Of a stretch of DNA of 35,163 nt, positions 18,079-26,636 are shown one piece after another. Below the pieces are notes generated by a model. The model was not told the DNA's origin, ran no database searches, and saw only the letters and a program-made list of their open reading frames with translations. The number at the start of each line of letters is the position of its first letter. Positions within the stretch are counted from its first letter, which is position 1. The stretch is from DASPNM01 sp035626515 (GTDB lineage: Bacteria; Bacteroidota; Bacteroidia; Chitinophagales; Chitinophagaceae), in NCBI GenBank assembly GCA_035626515.1, contig DASPNM010000027.1:1-35163 (forward strand), in the 5' to 3' direction. A program made the position numbers and the translations under genes.

Positions 18079-19026
18079 ATGAAAAAGGTTTTTTTTATAA
18101 TCAGTCTTATTTATTCAGTCGCCTGTGCAGCTCAGATTAACACAAACCTGCTGATGAGCAATATGCCGCCAGCGACTATGATTGACTGGGAGGTAAAAAA
18201 AGAGACAATAACTTTTGTTATCATCAATCAAACCGGCGCCGTGTTGCGAGTGTTGGTAAAGGCTGAATTGAAAACTTCGGACGGGGCTATTGTAGCAACC
18301 ACTGACCTCAGCAGGGCTGAAGTCATGACCGTTGGTCCGGCGGGGCTCGTATTATCTGCAAAGGATGTGGTCCCCCTTGACGTAATGGTCTTTAACGGCC
18401 GCTTCAGAACATCGCTCGAAAAAACGGGCAAACTCCCCTCCGGGGGCTATGAGTTATGCGTTCAGCTGGTAACTCCAGCCGATTTCCGGCCCGCGAGCGC
18501 AGTGAGATGCCGAAGCTTTACAATTGCCGGGTTCCAGTTACCGATTCCGACTATGCCGGTGCACGAGCAGCTGATCGACCTGGAAAAGGCCCGGACAACG
18601 ATAACTTTCCGATGGACACCGGTGGTGCCCCGTCCAAATGCTCCTGTAAGGTATCGGCTTATCGTATTCGAGATTTTGGAGAAGCAGACTCCGATGCAGG
18701 CCTTGCGCAGCAATCAACCGCTTCTAACTACAGATATCGTGGGAACTACCCAGTATATCTGGCAGCATCAGCTGCCGTTCGGGTTTTTGCCTGTTCACGA
18801 AAATATCAACGAGAGCAGCGTGGATTCCACGTACATAATCAACGGCAGGAACGCGTATGGATTTATCTGGACGCTTCAGACATTTGACCAGCTCGGTCGG
18901 CCGTTTGGGGATGGCAATATCAATGGCGACGGCGTTAGCGAGCCAAATATTTTCTTTATTGACCGGCGCCGCGAACCGCTAAATCGAACCAAAACTCCAG
19001 CACGGATTATTTACAATATCCAATAA
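18079..19026 (+). CDS. Secreted protein related to the N-terminal half of the 661-residue protein
   Basis: This 315-residue protein begins with a signal peptide ending at ACAAQ. Residues about 20-150 resemble the N-terminal domain of the protein at 8827: both have a [FL]DV-x-[TV]FN segment, then G-x-YxxC[AV]Q and a closing CR-x-F. Residues about 160-300 form one FN3-like repeat of the same type (FRWTPVVPRPNAPVRYRL, then QTPMQALRSNQPLL, then GFIWTLQ and GDGVSEP). It lacks the Cys-rich C-terminal domain. It starts six bases after the beta-barrel stop, so it closes the operon. It is probably a partner or shortened paralogue of the first protein, with function unknown. Confidence 0.8.
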   Translation: MKKVFFIISLIYSVACAAQINTNLLMSNMPPATMIDWEVKKETITFVIINQTGAVLRVLVKAELKTSDGAIVATTDLSRAEVMTVGPAGLVLSAKDVVPLDVMVFNGRFRTSLEKTGKLPSGGYELCVQLVTPADFRPASAVRCRSFTIAGFQLPIPTMPVHEQLIDLEKARTTITFRWTPVVPRPNAPVRYRLIVFEILEKQTPMQALRSNQPLLTTDIVGTTQYIWQHQLPFGFLPVHENINESSVDSTYIINGRNAYGFIWTLQTFDQLGRPFGDGNINGDGVSEPNIFFIDRRREPLNRTKTPARIIYNIQ

Positions 19027-19203
19027 TAGCCTCGTGCCTTGGTAACCTCCGGCATTGTTATTAACCGCAAATCCTCTTAACAGTAACGACCTAATTTTAA
19101 TTTCCTCGTCCGCGAGTCGCCGGGAATTGTTAACTTGATAAAATGCCGTCTCCCGGGATCGGAGGAACAGTGACCCCAATTGACTTATTTCAAAAACCCA
19201 ATT

Positions 19204-21393
19204 ATGAAAAAACAGCTCCGTGATTTTTTTGTCTTTGCATTCCTGCTATTTCAGACTCTTGCATCTTCCGCCCAGATCAAGGACATCCTGAAAGCTGGAG
19301 GAAAAGTGCTTGATAAATCGCCGTCGAAACTGGTCGAAAAGTATTTCAGCAATGCGCCCATCACCACCAGCTTTGATCATGCGGTTACGGAAGTGGATCT
19401 GTTGGGAAACTTCGATCCGGGTTCCGGGGAAGCTTTACCGCTTTCGAGCCTGGCACAGGATGCCAGCGGCAATTATCTTGTGGTACCTGGATATTATTCC
19501 GGCATGAACATGAGTTTTTGTATGAAAGCAGGCACCTACGGACCCAGTCGCGGAGACGGCCACCTGTATGCACCGCTCATGGGGCCGAAATCAGCGCTGA
19601 TGAGAAATATTCTTGAAAACTGGCAAACGAAAGCTCCACATCTGTCGCAGTCCACCGTACAGGGGCTTATCTGGGCGATCATTGCGAGGACGGACATAGA
19701 TAAGATGGATATCAAATACAAGGCAGCGTTGCTGGCACTGCTGGATAAGGATGACGTAGCACAGCTCGCTGCGGGATCTTTGAAAGACAAGGCACTCGAA
19801 GCGGGAATGAATAAGCTAAAGGGCGAGATCCCTTCAGAGATCTACCGGGTATTCGAGGCAGAAAAAGAATTGAGAAGGTTGTACAGCAGTGCTTCGACAA
19901 CTTATGAAGACCTGGAACGATACGCAGTGCTGGCGGGCATCGCGCCGGAAGCCGATATGATCCGGCCGGTAAGCAAAGCCCGCTGGTCGTATCATCCAAA
20001 CGGCTATTTTCTACGGATGTTTCCGTCCGGCTACTCTTCCACGCGGGTAGATGTCTATTTGCCTTACAACGTTCAGTCGGAGGCAGATCAGTTCGGGCGA
20101 ATAACTGCGGTGAGTTATCCTAATTACAGGATCGAGTTCGGCTATGACAAGCCGGGAGCCGGAAATACAAGTCCGTCATTGGTGTCGCTCAAGCTGACCG
20201 TGGAAGGCGTGATCCGAACTGTCGGGCTCACGCAACTTTCTCTTCGTCCTGATTTTCTGACAACCGATTTTTCCTTTGATCCAAATGCCGCGCCTGCCGG
20301 CACACGATTGGCAAACTATGCGAAATGGTTTCGACCGCCCGGCGGACCCCTTTCTTTCCGTGTAGACGCAGCCGGCAAGAGGAAGGCCTTCAACCTGGCC
20401 AGCCTGGCGCTACTGTTTGAAAATATTCCGGAGAGCACTCTCGATAAGCATTTAAATGCTAATGTGCGGTTCATGTTGAATGAGGCACATAATCATATCA
20501 TATTCACGAATCTGGTTTACGATCCAGGGCATAAGGCCAGGGTTAGCTCTGGTAGTGCGACCGATAATGCAATCAATTCAGGTCCCCAATTCATCAATGA
20601 TCCCATTCGAAATGAAGACGCAGATCATTTTATCAATGAGCCATACAGCCAGGACAGGGGAAGTCTTGATCTCCCCAATACCGTAGCTACACCCGCGAAC
20701 CGTTCCGCCCAGAGAATAGGCCAGTCGAAGCCGCCGAAGCAACCGCCGTGGTATGACAAACTTCCGGATTGTCCCTGCACCTATAAGGAAGCGCAGACGA
20801 AGGCGAAACAGAGTGGCAGCGGGTGGATGGATTGCGGAAAGGCCAACCAAACCTATCATTATGGAGCCACCACGGAAGTCAGATGGAAACCTAATAAACC
20901 CGGACAACCCGGCCAGCAGTGCACTTATGACGCAGAAGGCAACCTGATCACCTCCGGCGTGGGGGCAGGTTCGCCGGACAAGGTCTCCCCACAGGGCTGC
21001 GGTCCACAGGATGGAATTCAATACGGCGAGGTCCGAAACTTTCTTGGACACAACGCGCAGGATATGCAAACCTGGGAAAACCTGCCCTGCTGGCAATACT
21101 TACGCGACTGGCCGGCGAACAATGGGAATAAATGCGCGACGAATCCGAAGAATGACCTGCAGCACATAAGAAAGCTTGTCGGGGACATGAATTGCCGGGA
21201 TTTTACCACCCTGATGGAGAACGCGAATAACCGAACGGGCATCAGTAAGAAACTGAAAGATTTTCTGAACGGGAATGGCAGCCTGAGCGAGCAGGAGCTG
21301 ATCGGAGAGTTGAAGGACTGGAAAATCAATTCTGAGTGCCATGGACAGCCGCTGTGTGGCGTGATCGACCAGGCGATCGCGAATTTGAGGTGA
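19204..21393 (+). CDS. Secreted protein of unknown function with a Cys-containing C-terminal region
   Basis: This 729-residue protein starts at ATG 19204 (MKKQLRDFFVFAFLLFQTLASSAQ is the signal peptide, here cut by residues 20-24). An in-frame TTG at 19180 adds eight unlikely residues. The N-terminal 500 residues match no family I recognise; they contain helical stretches near 100-235 and beta-rich sequence after that. From about residue 520 there is a compact region with PDCPCTYKEAQ, a WMDCGKA segment, GQQCTYDAEGNLITSG and GSPDKVSPQGCG, which looks like a separate module. The last 90 residues are helical with several Cys. A 177-bp gap separates it from the preceding operon, so it may have its own promoter. 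Its location suggests it acts with the surface proteins. Confidence 0.75.
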   Translation: MKKQLRDFFVFAFLLFQTLASSAQIKDILKAGGKVLDKSPSKLVEKYFSNAPITTSFDHAVTEVDLLGNFDPGSGEALPLSSLAQDASGNYLVVPGYYSGMNMSFCMKAGTYGPSRGDGHLYAPLMGPKSALMRNILENWQTKAPHLSQSTVQGLIWAIIARTDIDKMDIKYKAALLALLDKDDVAQLAAGSLKDKALEAGMNKLKGEIPSEIYRVFEAEKELRRLYSSASTTYEDLERYAVLAGIAPEADMIRPVSKARWSYHPNGYFLRMFPSGYSSTRVDVYLPYNVQSEADQFGRITAVSYPNYRIEFGYDKPGAGNTSPSLVSLKLTVEGVIRTVGLTQLSLRPDFLTTDFSFDPNAAPAGTRLANYAKWFRPPGGPLSFRVDAAGKRKAFNLASLALLFENIPESTLDKHLNANVRFMLNEAHNHIIFTNLVYDPGHKARVSSGSATDNAINSGPQFINDPIRNEDADHFINEPYSQDRGSLDLPNTVATPANRSAQRIGQSKPPKQPPWYDKLPDCPCTYKEAQTKAKQSGSGWMDCGKANQTYHYGATTEVRWKPNKPGQPGQQCTYDAEGNLITSGVGAGSPDKVSPQGCGPQDGIQYGEVRNFLGHNAQDMQTWENLPCWQYLRDWPANNGNKCATNPKNDLQHIRKLVGDMNCRDFTTLMENANNRTGISKKLKDFLNGNGSLSEQELIGELKDWKINSECHGQPLCGVIDQAIANLR

Positions 21394-21671
21394 GGGTTGG
21401 TTTGTTTTAATTAGTTGATAAAATAACCGGTTGTTAATTCGGTTTTTCATGGACAATGGAAATACGACCTCGGGAAGCTGGACGAACAGCTGCGCGATCA
21501 AATTTTTTGACCAGCCAGGTAAGCAGCTGGGCGAACATTGTAGTGGGCCGTTTTCCTGCGCCGTGACATTTCAATTGATCTTAATTCAGTTCTTAAGTAA
21601 AAGCACTTAAATTTTTTCCTGCTTTTCCATTGTCTTCGCAGGGCGTCTGGTTTTATTAACGAGCCAGTTGC
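21394..21671. other. Non-coding region between the secreted-protein locus and the NarL-type cassette
   Basis: No terminator hairpin or RNA gene is evident. A 53-codon ATG-initiated reading frame exists at 21449-21610 (starts MDNGNTTSGSW), but it has no recognisable homology or signal sequence and I do not call it a gene. The stretch 21590-21665 is AT-rich and leads into the promoter at 21672. Confidence 0.35.
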
Positions 21672-21679
21672 TAAGTTTG
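21672..21679 (+). promoter_or_regulatory. -7 box of the NarL-type signalling cassette promoter
   Basis: TAAGTTTG is a perfect match to TAnnTTTG and lies 46 bp before the start codon at 21726. A TCTG at 21646-21649, 22 bp upstream, is a partial -33 element. Transcription would start near 21686 and could read through the next two genes. Confidence 0.5.
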
Positions 21680-21725
21680 CGGCCGAGCGACGAAGTCCTT
21701 ACCCAAACCAAAACGCCACTGTCCG

Positions 21726-22361
21726 ATGGAAAAGATCACCATATTACTGGTTGATGACCACAAGCTGATCCGCGAATCCTGGTCCTTTATTCTGAATAAC
21801 GACCCGCGGTTCCAGGTGATCGGAGAATGCAGTTCGGGTGCAGAAGCAATCGAATTTGTTACCAACAACCTTCCCGATGTGGTGCTGATGGACATCAACA
21901 TGTCGCCAATAAATGGTTTCGACGCAACCCGCCAGATCCTGAAGCAATCACCCCGCACACGCGTTATCGGAGTGTCGATGCACACGATGCCTGCGTACGC
22001 GCGGAGGATGCTGCAACTGGGGGCGAAGGGCTATGTTACCAAGAACTCTTCGAAAGAAGAGCTGCTGGAGGCGATTGTACAGGTGCATGCCGGCGGAAAA
22101 TATATCTGCGAAGAGGTAAAAAATATCCTGGCCCATCGCGAGCTCGACGAAAAGCGGGACCAGCCCGACATGAACTTGCTTTCGCGGCGCGAGCTGGGGA
22201 TCGTCCAGCTGATCCGGGAGGGGCTTTCTTCGAAGGAAATTGCCCTTCGGCTCGATATTTCACTCAAGACGGTCGAGGTGCACCGTTATAACATTCTCAA
22301 AAAATTAAATCTGAAAAATACCGCGGCTCTGGTTAATTTTATAAATACCCAGGGACTTTGA
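21726..22361 (+). CDS. NarL/FixJ-type response regulator
   Basis: This 211-residue protein has a receiver domain at about 1-120, with acidic pair D10-D11, phosphoacceptor D56 in VLMDINMSP, S in IGVSMH and K in YVTKNSSKEE. It is followed by a LuxR-type helix-turn-helix at about 148-208 (LSRRELGIVQLIREGLSSKE, then a recognition helix in SLKTVEVHRYNI). All receiver residues needed for phosphorylation are present. The sensor kinase gene starts 24 bp downstream, and a second NarL-type regulator follows it, so the kinase may serve both. Targets are unknown. Confidence 0.93.
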   Translation: MEKITILLVDDHKLIRESWSFILNNDPRFQVIGECSSGAEAIEFVTNNLPDVVLMDINMSPINGFDATRQILKQSPRTRVIGVSMHTMPAYARRMLQLGAKGYVTKNSSKEELLEAIVQVHAGGKYICEEVKNILAHRELDEKRDQPDMNLLSRRELGIVQLIREGLSSKEIALRLDISLKTVEVHRYNILKKLNLKNTAALVNFINTQGL

Positions 22362-22385
22362 AATACACACGTACCGGGCACGAAT

Positions 22386-24275
22386 ATGGGCGCGTCAATC
22401 GAGAAGATCATCTCCGAGTTTGAGCGGCAGCTTGAGGACAAGATCGCTGAGGCAATTACCGCCCGTGAAAAATACCATTCTCTGATCAACGCCATCGACG
22501 GGATCGTCTGGGAAGCCGACCCTGAGACTTTCCAGTTTACTTTCGTCAGCCAGCAGGCGGAAAGAATGCTGGGATATCCCTGTTCAGCGTGGGAGGAAAA
22601 GGGATTCTGGGAAAGCCATCTGCATCCCGATGACCGTGCATTCGCGGTGGATTTCTGCGTCCGCCAGACCCGCAGCCGCCGTCCCCATGAATTTGAATAC
22701 CGCATGATCGCGGCCGACGGCCGCATTGTCTGGCTGCGTGATATCGTCTCGCTCGAGGTGGAACAGGAAAAGCTCACGCGTCTCAAAGGCATCATGATCG
22801 ACATTACCCGTTCTAAAGAGGCTGAAGCGGTGCTTCGCGAGAGCGAGGAGCGTTACCGTGTGCTGGTCGAGAACGCGCCGGAGGCGCTGGTAGTATTTGA
22901 TCTCGAGCAGAAGCGTTTTGTCAGCGTGAGTGAAAGCGCCACGAAGTTGTTTCGCATGTCGAGAGAGGACCTGATGCAGGTGGGACCTCTTGATCTGAGC
23001 CCGGAATTCCAGCCGGACGGAACACCTTCCGCCGTCCATGCACAAAGAATAGTGCAAGAAGCAATAAACTGGCAGAAACCTATTTTCGAGTGGATCCACC
23101 AGGACGCTGAAGGCAATGAATTCCCCTGTGAGGTTTGGCTGGTCCGTCTGCCCTCACCGGATAAAATTCTGATCCGGGGCAGCATCATTGACATTACTGA
23201 AAGAAAGAAAGCGGAAGCAAACCTTCGGGAAAGCGAAGCCAAGTTTCGCGCCTTCTTTGAATCGAGCCTGGACGGAATTCTGCTCACCGCCCCGGACGGG
23301 TCGGTCCTCATGGCAAACCCCGCTGCCTGCCAGATATTCGGAATGAGCGAACAGCAGATCTGCGCGCGCGGGCGCAACGGGCTGGTCGATCCGGCAGATT
23401 CGAAATTATTCCCGTGGTTGCAGGAAAGGAGGCGCCACGGTCAGGTAAAGGGTGAGTTAAAACTGCTACGAGGCGACGGCAGCTTTTTCCCAGCCGAGGT
23501 CAGCAGCTCCATTTTTACGGATGCGCGCGGCGAAGAAAGAACCAGCATAATCATTCGCGACATCACCGAACGAAAAAAGTTTGAAAAGCAATTACAGGAT
23601 TCCTACCGCGAGATCCGGGAGCTGACGGAATACCTGCAGAACATCCGCGAATACGAGCGCCGGCACATCGCGCGCGAAATACACGATGAGCTGGGGCAAC
23701 AACTTACTGCACTTAAAATGGATGTTTCCTGGCTGGCCAACAAGATCATATCCGAAGACCATCAGGTGCGGGCCAAGCTGGAAAACCTCGCGAATATGCT
23801 GGACAATACGGTAAAAACCGTAAGACGGATTTCTTCCGAGCTGCGCCCCAGCCTGCTGGATGATCTCGGGCTGGTAGCAGCGATCGACTGGCACCTGCAC
23901 GAGTTCGAAAGAAAATTTGGGATTCGAACGGCTTTCCGAGAGCCGAAACAGGACATACAGCTGAGTGAGAATGTGAAAACAGGTTTATTCCGCATTTTTC
24001 AGGAATCGCTGACGAATGTGGCCCGGCACGCAGAAGCCAAACGCGTAAATGTGACGCTCAAAGAGAACAAGGGCGAACTTTGTCTCACAATCCGGGACGA
24101 TGGAAGAGGCTTTGACGCGGAAACTCAAAACCACAAGACGCTGGGACTGCTGGGAATGAAAGAGCGGACCAGCATGATAGGCGGAAACTACAGGATAAAA
24201 AGCCATATTGGCAAGGGCACGCTGGTGGAAGTGACCGTACCGCTCGAAAAGCAACCGGAATCAACATACCTATGA
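22386..24275 (+). CDS. Soluble sensor histidine kinase with three PAS domains (NarX/DegS class)
   Basis: This 629-residue kinase has no membrane segment. Three PAS/PAC modules lie at about 30-140, 153-275 and 283-400; each ends with a PAC-type segment such as IIDITERKKAEANL or IIIRDITERKKFE. The HisKA_3 dimerisation domain carries phosphoacceptor H433 in AREIHDELGQQLTALK. The HATPase domain (about 530-625) shows FQESLTNVARHAEA, RDDGRGFD and LGLLGMKERT. It should sense a cytoplasmic cue, such as redox state, gas or a small molecule; the ligand cannot be read from sequence. Its stop overlaps the next regulator gene by four bases (ATGA), so they are cotranslated and form a likely cognate pair. 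Confidence 0.93.
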   Translation: MGASIEKIISEFERQLEDKIAEAITAREKYHSLINAIDGIVWEADPETFQFTFVSQQAERMLGYPCSAWEEKGFWESHLHPDDRAFAVDFCVRQTRSRRPHEFEYRMIAADGRIVWLRDIVSLEVEQEKLTRLKGIMIDITRSKEAEAVLRESEERYRVLVENAPEALVVFDLEQKRFVSVSESATKLFRMSREDLMQVGPLDLSPEFQPDGTPSAVHAQRIVQEAINWQKPIFEWIHQDAEGNEFPCEVWLVRLPSPDKILIRGSIIDITERKKAEANLRESEAKFRAFFESSLDGILLTAPDGSVLMANPAACQIFGMSEQQICARGRNGLVDPADSKLFPWLQERRRHGQVKGELKLLRGDGSFFPAEVSSSIFTDARGEERTSIIIRDITERKKFEKQLQDSYREIRELTEYLQNIREYERRHIAREIHDELGQQLTALKMDVSWLANKIISEDHQVRAKLENLANMLDNTVKTVRRISSELRPSLLDDLGLVAAIDWHLHEFERKFGIRTAFREPKQDIQLSENVKTGLFRIFQESLTNVARHAEAKRVNVTLKENKGELCLTIRDDGRGFDAETQNHKTLGLLGMKERTSMIGGNYRIKSHIGKGTLVEVTVPLEKQPESTYL

Positions 24276-24901
24276 TTCGTGTCTTGATTGCAGATGATCA
24301 CCCAATCGTTCGGAAAGGACTGAAGCAGGTCCTGCTGGAAGAATACCCGAGCTGCCACGTGGAAGAAGCGGATGATGCGGAATCTTTGATCAGAAAAACC
24401 ATCACGGGCAAATGGGACGTGGTGATTTGCGATTTGAGCATGCCGGGACGAAGCGGACTCGACGCATTGCGGCAGCTGAAGCAAAGCAATCCTTCGTTGC
24501 CGGTTTTGATCATGAGCATGCATCCAGAAGATCACTACGCGCTTCGGGTGCTTAAGGCCGGTGCCTCGGGTTATCTCGGCAAAGATTCCATCCACGCCGA
24601 GCTGCTGCCGGCGATCCGCGCGGTGCTTCTGGGAAAAAAATACATTACTCCGACGATCGCAGAAAGGCTGGCCGAAGCCCTCGACTCCAGCTCGGATAAA
24701 CAGCCACACGAGACGCTTTCCGACAGGGAGTTCCATGTTTTTAAGCTCCTTGCCGCAGGAAAAACCGTTTCCGAGATTGCTGCGCAGCTTTCGCTCAGCA
24801 TTACTACCGTAAGCACTTACCGCGCTCGGATCATGGAAAAGATGCACATGACTACCAATGCGGACCTTACCCGGTACGCTATTGAGAAAGAGCTCATCTG
24901 A
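24272..24901 (+). CDS. NarL/FixJ-type response regulator
   Basis: This 209-residue protein has a receiver domain at about 1-120, with D8-D9, phosphoacceptor D54 in VVICDLSMPGRSGLD, S in LIMSMH and K in YLGKDS. A LuxR-type helix-turn-helix lies at about 145-207 (LSDREFHVFKLLAAGKTVSE, then SITTVSTYRARIMEKM). The four-base overlap with the PAS kinase gene marks it as the direct partner. It is more similar in its receiver to the degenerate stand-alone receiver downstream (25005) than to the regulator at 21726, which suggests that a duplication produced the stand-alone copy. Confidence 0.93.
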   Translation: MIRVLIADDHPIVRKGLKQVLLEEYPSCHVEEADDAESLIRKTITGKWDVVICDLSMPGRSGLDALRQLKQSNPSLPVLIMSMHPEDHYALRVLKAGASGYLGKDSIHAELLPAIRAVLLGKKYITPTIAERLAEALDSSSDKQPHETLSDREFHVFKLLAAGKTVSEIAAQLSLSITTVSTYRARIMEKMHMTTNADLTRYAIEKELI

Positions 24902-25004
24902 GCTGTAGTAAAAATTCTACCTCACAAACATCGCGCTCGCTACAGTTTTCCACCTGTGATCGGACTAATTTTAGTGAAATCCGAAACCCACAGAATCGTT
25001 CAAA

Positions 25005-25367
25005 ATGCACATCCTGATAGCCGATCAGTTTGAAAACATCCGGAAAGGAATCAAGCGTATCCTTCTGGAAGAATTTCCTTCCGCCCGGATCGACGAAGCC
25101 GCGGACTGGACCGAGTTGGAGAGCAAGATCGGCGTTAACGGATGCAACCTGCTGGTTGCGGATTTTACTGCGCTGAACAACGGTGCAGATGAGCTGCAGC
25201 AACTGCGCCGCCGCTTCCCGGCGTTACCGATCGTAGCGATGGGAATTCACAGCGCGGAGTACTATGCCCGGACGCTGGTGAAAGCAGGAGCAAACGATTA
25301 CCTGAGGAAGGACATCGCGCCGGAGGAGCTCGTAAAAACGGTGAACCGGGTGTTGTCCGGAGGCTGA
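25005..25367 (+). CDS. Stand-alone degenerate receiver domain protein
   Basis: This 120-residue protein is a receiver domain with no output domain. It aligns along its whole length with the receiver of the preceding regulator (HILIADQFENIRKGIKRILL against RVLIADDHPIVRKGLKQVLL). The phosphoacceptor position D53 and K102 are kept. The second acidic residue is Q8 and the conserved T/S is G80, so metal binding and switching should be impaired. No helix-turn-helix remnant follows, and the gene ends cleanly with TGA. It lies 103 bp after the previous gene. It may act as a phosphate sink, a decoy partner of the PAS kinase, or a decaying duplicate. The reading frame is intact, which favours a function. 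Confidence 0.8.
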   Translation: MHILIADQFENIRKGIKRILLEEFPSARIDEAADWTELESKIGVNGCNLLVADFTALNNGADELQQLRRRFPALPIVAMGIHSAEYYARTLVKAGANDYLRKDIAPEELVKTVNRVLSGG

Positions 25368-25412
25368 GCCCGCAGGGCAGCCTGTTGTGAAAACGTGAAA
25401 TCCAATATCGAG

Positions 25413-25529
25413 ATGCTTTTTTTATTCTTTATCATGGTCGGTTACTTCCGCGTGTTCTACTCCGTGTTTGTTTTCGGACTCATTTGGCTCTGGCAGCTGA
25501 AGCCACAGCTTTTAGCGGTTCGCGGGTAA
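25413..25529 (+). CDS. Possible 38-residue membrane peptide
   Basis: An ATG at 25413 opens a 38-codon frame, starting MLFLFFIMVGYFRV and continuing with a hydrophobic run to about residue 27, then a short polar tail. A GTG at 25395 could extend it by six residues. The end overlaps the last 18 bases of the convergent methyltransferase gene. The composition fits a single-pass membrane peptide, but there is no homology or promoter evidence, so this may be chance. Confidence 0.25.
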   Translation: MLFLFFIMVGYFRVFYSVFVFGLIWLWQLKPQLLAVRG

Positions 25530-26552
25530 TAATTTCCAACCCGGAAGGGTCATGAGGCTGATTGGTTTTTGCGGCCGCAGTCCGGCCGCGCGCTGCCATT
25601 CCGTTATTTCTTCTTTTGACCAGGTGCCGGAAGAGCTGATCAGCGCGAAATACAACCCCGACGTCGCTGCCACAGCGCCTCCTTCTCCAGGTTTATTGCG
25701 CCGAATGAATTCGCCGACCGAGTACATCCCTCCCGGCTTTAGCGCCCGTGCCACCTTTTTCGCAAGTTCCCGATTTTGCTCTACCGTAAAGTGATGCACG
25801 ACATTGTTGATCAGCACCAGGTCGAATTCTTCTTTCCCCAACTCGTCCGTCAGCGCGTTTCCCTCGCGATAGCTTACGCGGTCTGTGAGTCCGTGGCGCG
25901 CTGCGATGCGCTTCGCCGGTGCTACGGCCCCCGGGAGTTCCAGTATGGTACTGCTCAGTCCTGCAAATTTTCGGCAGATCTCGATTGAAAAAAGCCCGTG
26001 GGATCCTCCGATATCAAGCATCCGGGTTGGACTGCCCGGCAGCTTCAGCTTTTTCGCGAGCTCGCGGGCCGCATTGATCGAAAGGTCGCGCATGCCCTCC
26101 TGGTACGCTTCCCATTCTTCGCCTTGTAGCGCCGAGTGCAGGTCCAGCGGTTTGCCTGTACGCACAAATTCTTCGAGGTGATTCATCCAGTTCCATTCGC
26201 TGAACTGGAAACGCAGCTTGCCTGCCAGGTTGGATTCATATTCTTTCAAAAGCCATTTGTAGTATTTCGGTCGCATGGAATACTTTCCGTTGTTCCAGCT
26301 CACATAGCCGATACCGACGAGGCAGTCCAGTAATTGCCGGGTTGCCTCCGTATCCGTGCCGCAGGCGGATGCGATTTCCAGGTGGCTCCGGCTGTTCTTT
26401 CCCAGGGCTTCGAAGATGCCGAGTGCTGAGGCGGCCATGATGGCGCGAGCGGAATTGAAGGCGACCTGAGTATCTACCAGGGGGGTGGGGGCAAGGTTCA
26501 GCCGGAGCGCTACTCGTTCCAGCAGATTCTCGGGCACAATTTTGAGCTTCAT
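25512..26552 (-). CDS. SAM-dependent methyltransferase, O-methyltransferase (PF00891-like) type
   Basis: This 346-residue protein has an N-terminal winged-helix dimerisation region at about 30-105 (AFNSARAIMAASALGIFEAL, then TEATRQLLDCLVGIGYV). The Rossmann methyltransferase domain follows, with SAM motif MLDIGGSHGLFSIEI at about 178-192, an acidic ILELPGA segment, and LVLINNVVHHFT near residue 250. This layout is that of the O-methyltransferase family used on aromatic or polyketide-type small molecules, although members with other substrates exist. The substrate cannot be inferred, as no biosynthetic genes are adjacent. It is convergent with the signalling cassette and divergent from the cyclase gene. 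Confidence 0.85.
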   Translation of the reverse strand: MKLKIVPENLLERVALRLNLAPTPLVDTQVAFNSARAIMAASALGIFEALGKNSRSHLEIASACGTDTEATRQLLDCLVGIGYVSWNNGKYSMRPKYYKWLLKEYESNLAGKLRFQFSEWNWMNHLEEFVRTGKPLDLHSALQGEEWEAYQEGMRDLSINAARELAKKLKLPGSPTRMLDIGGSHGLFSIEICRKFAGLSSTILELPGAVAPAKRIAARHGLTDRVSYREGNALTDELGKEEFDLVLINNVVHHFTVEQNRELAKKVARALKPGGMYSVGEFIRRNKPGEGGAVAATSGLYFALISSSGTWSKEEITEWQRAAGLRPQKPISLMTLPGWKLLPANR

Positions 26553-26557
26553 ACAAT

Positions 26558-26565
26558 CAAATTTA
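26558..26565 (-). promoter_or_regulatory. Possible -7 box of the O-methyltransferase-like gene
   Basis: Read on the minus strand this is TAAATTTG, a perfect TAnnTTTG match. It lies only five bases before the start codon, which would make the transcript leaderless or nearly so. No -33 element is seen at the usual spacing, so the match could be chance. Confidence 0.25.
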
Positions 26566-26636
26566 ATGCGACCGGGTTTGTCCTGCCCGGAAAACGCCTG
26601 TCTTTTTGACTAAATTAGTTTGATAATTTCCCGCCA

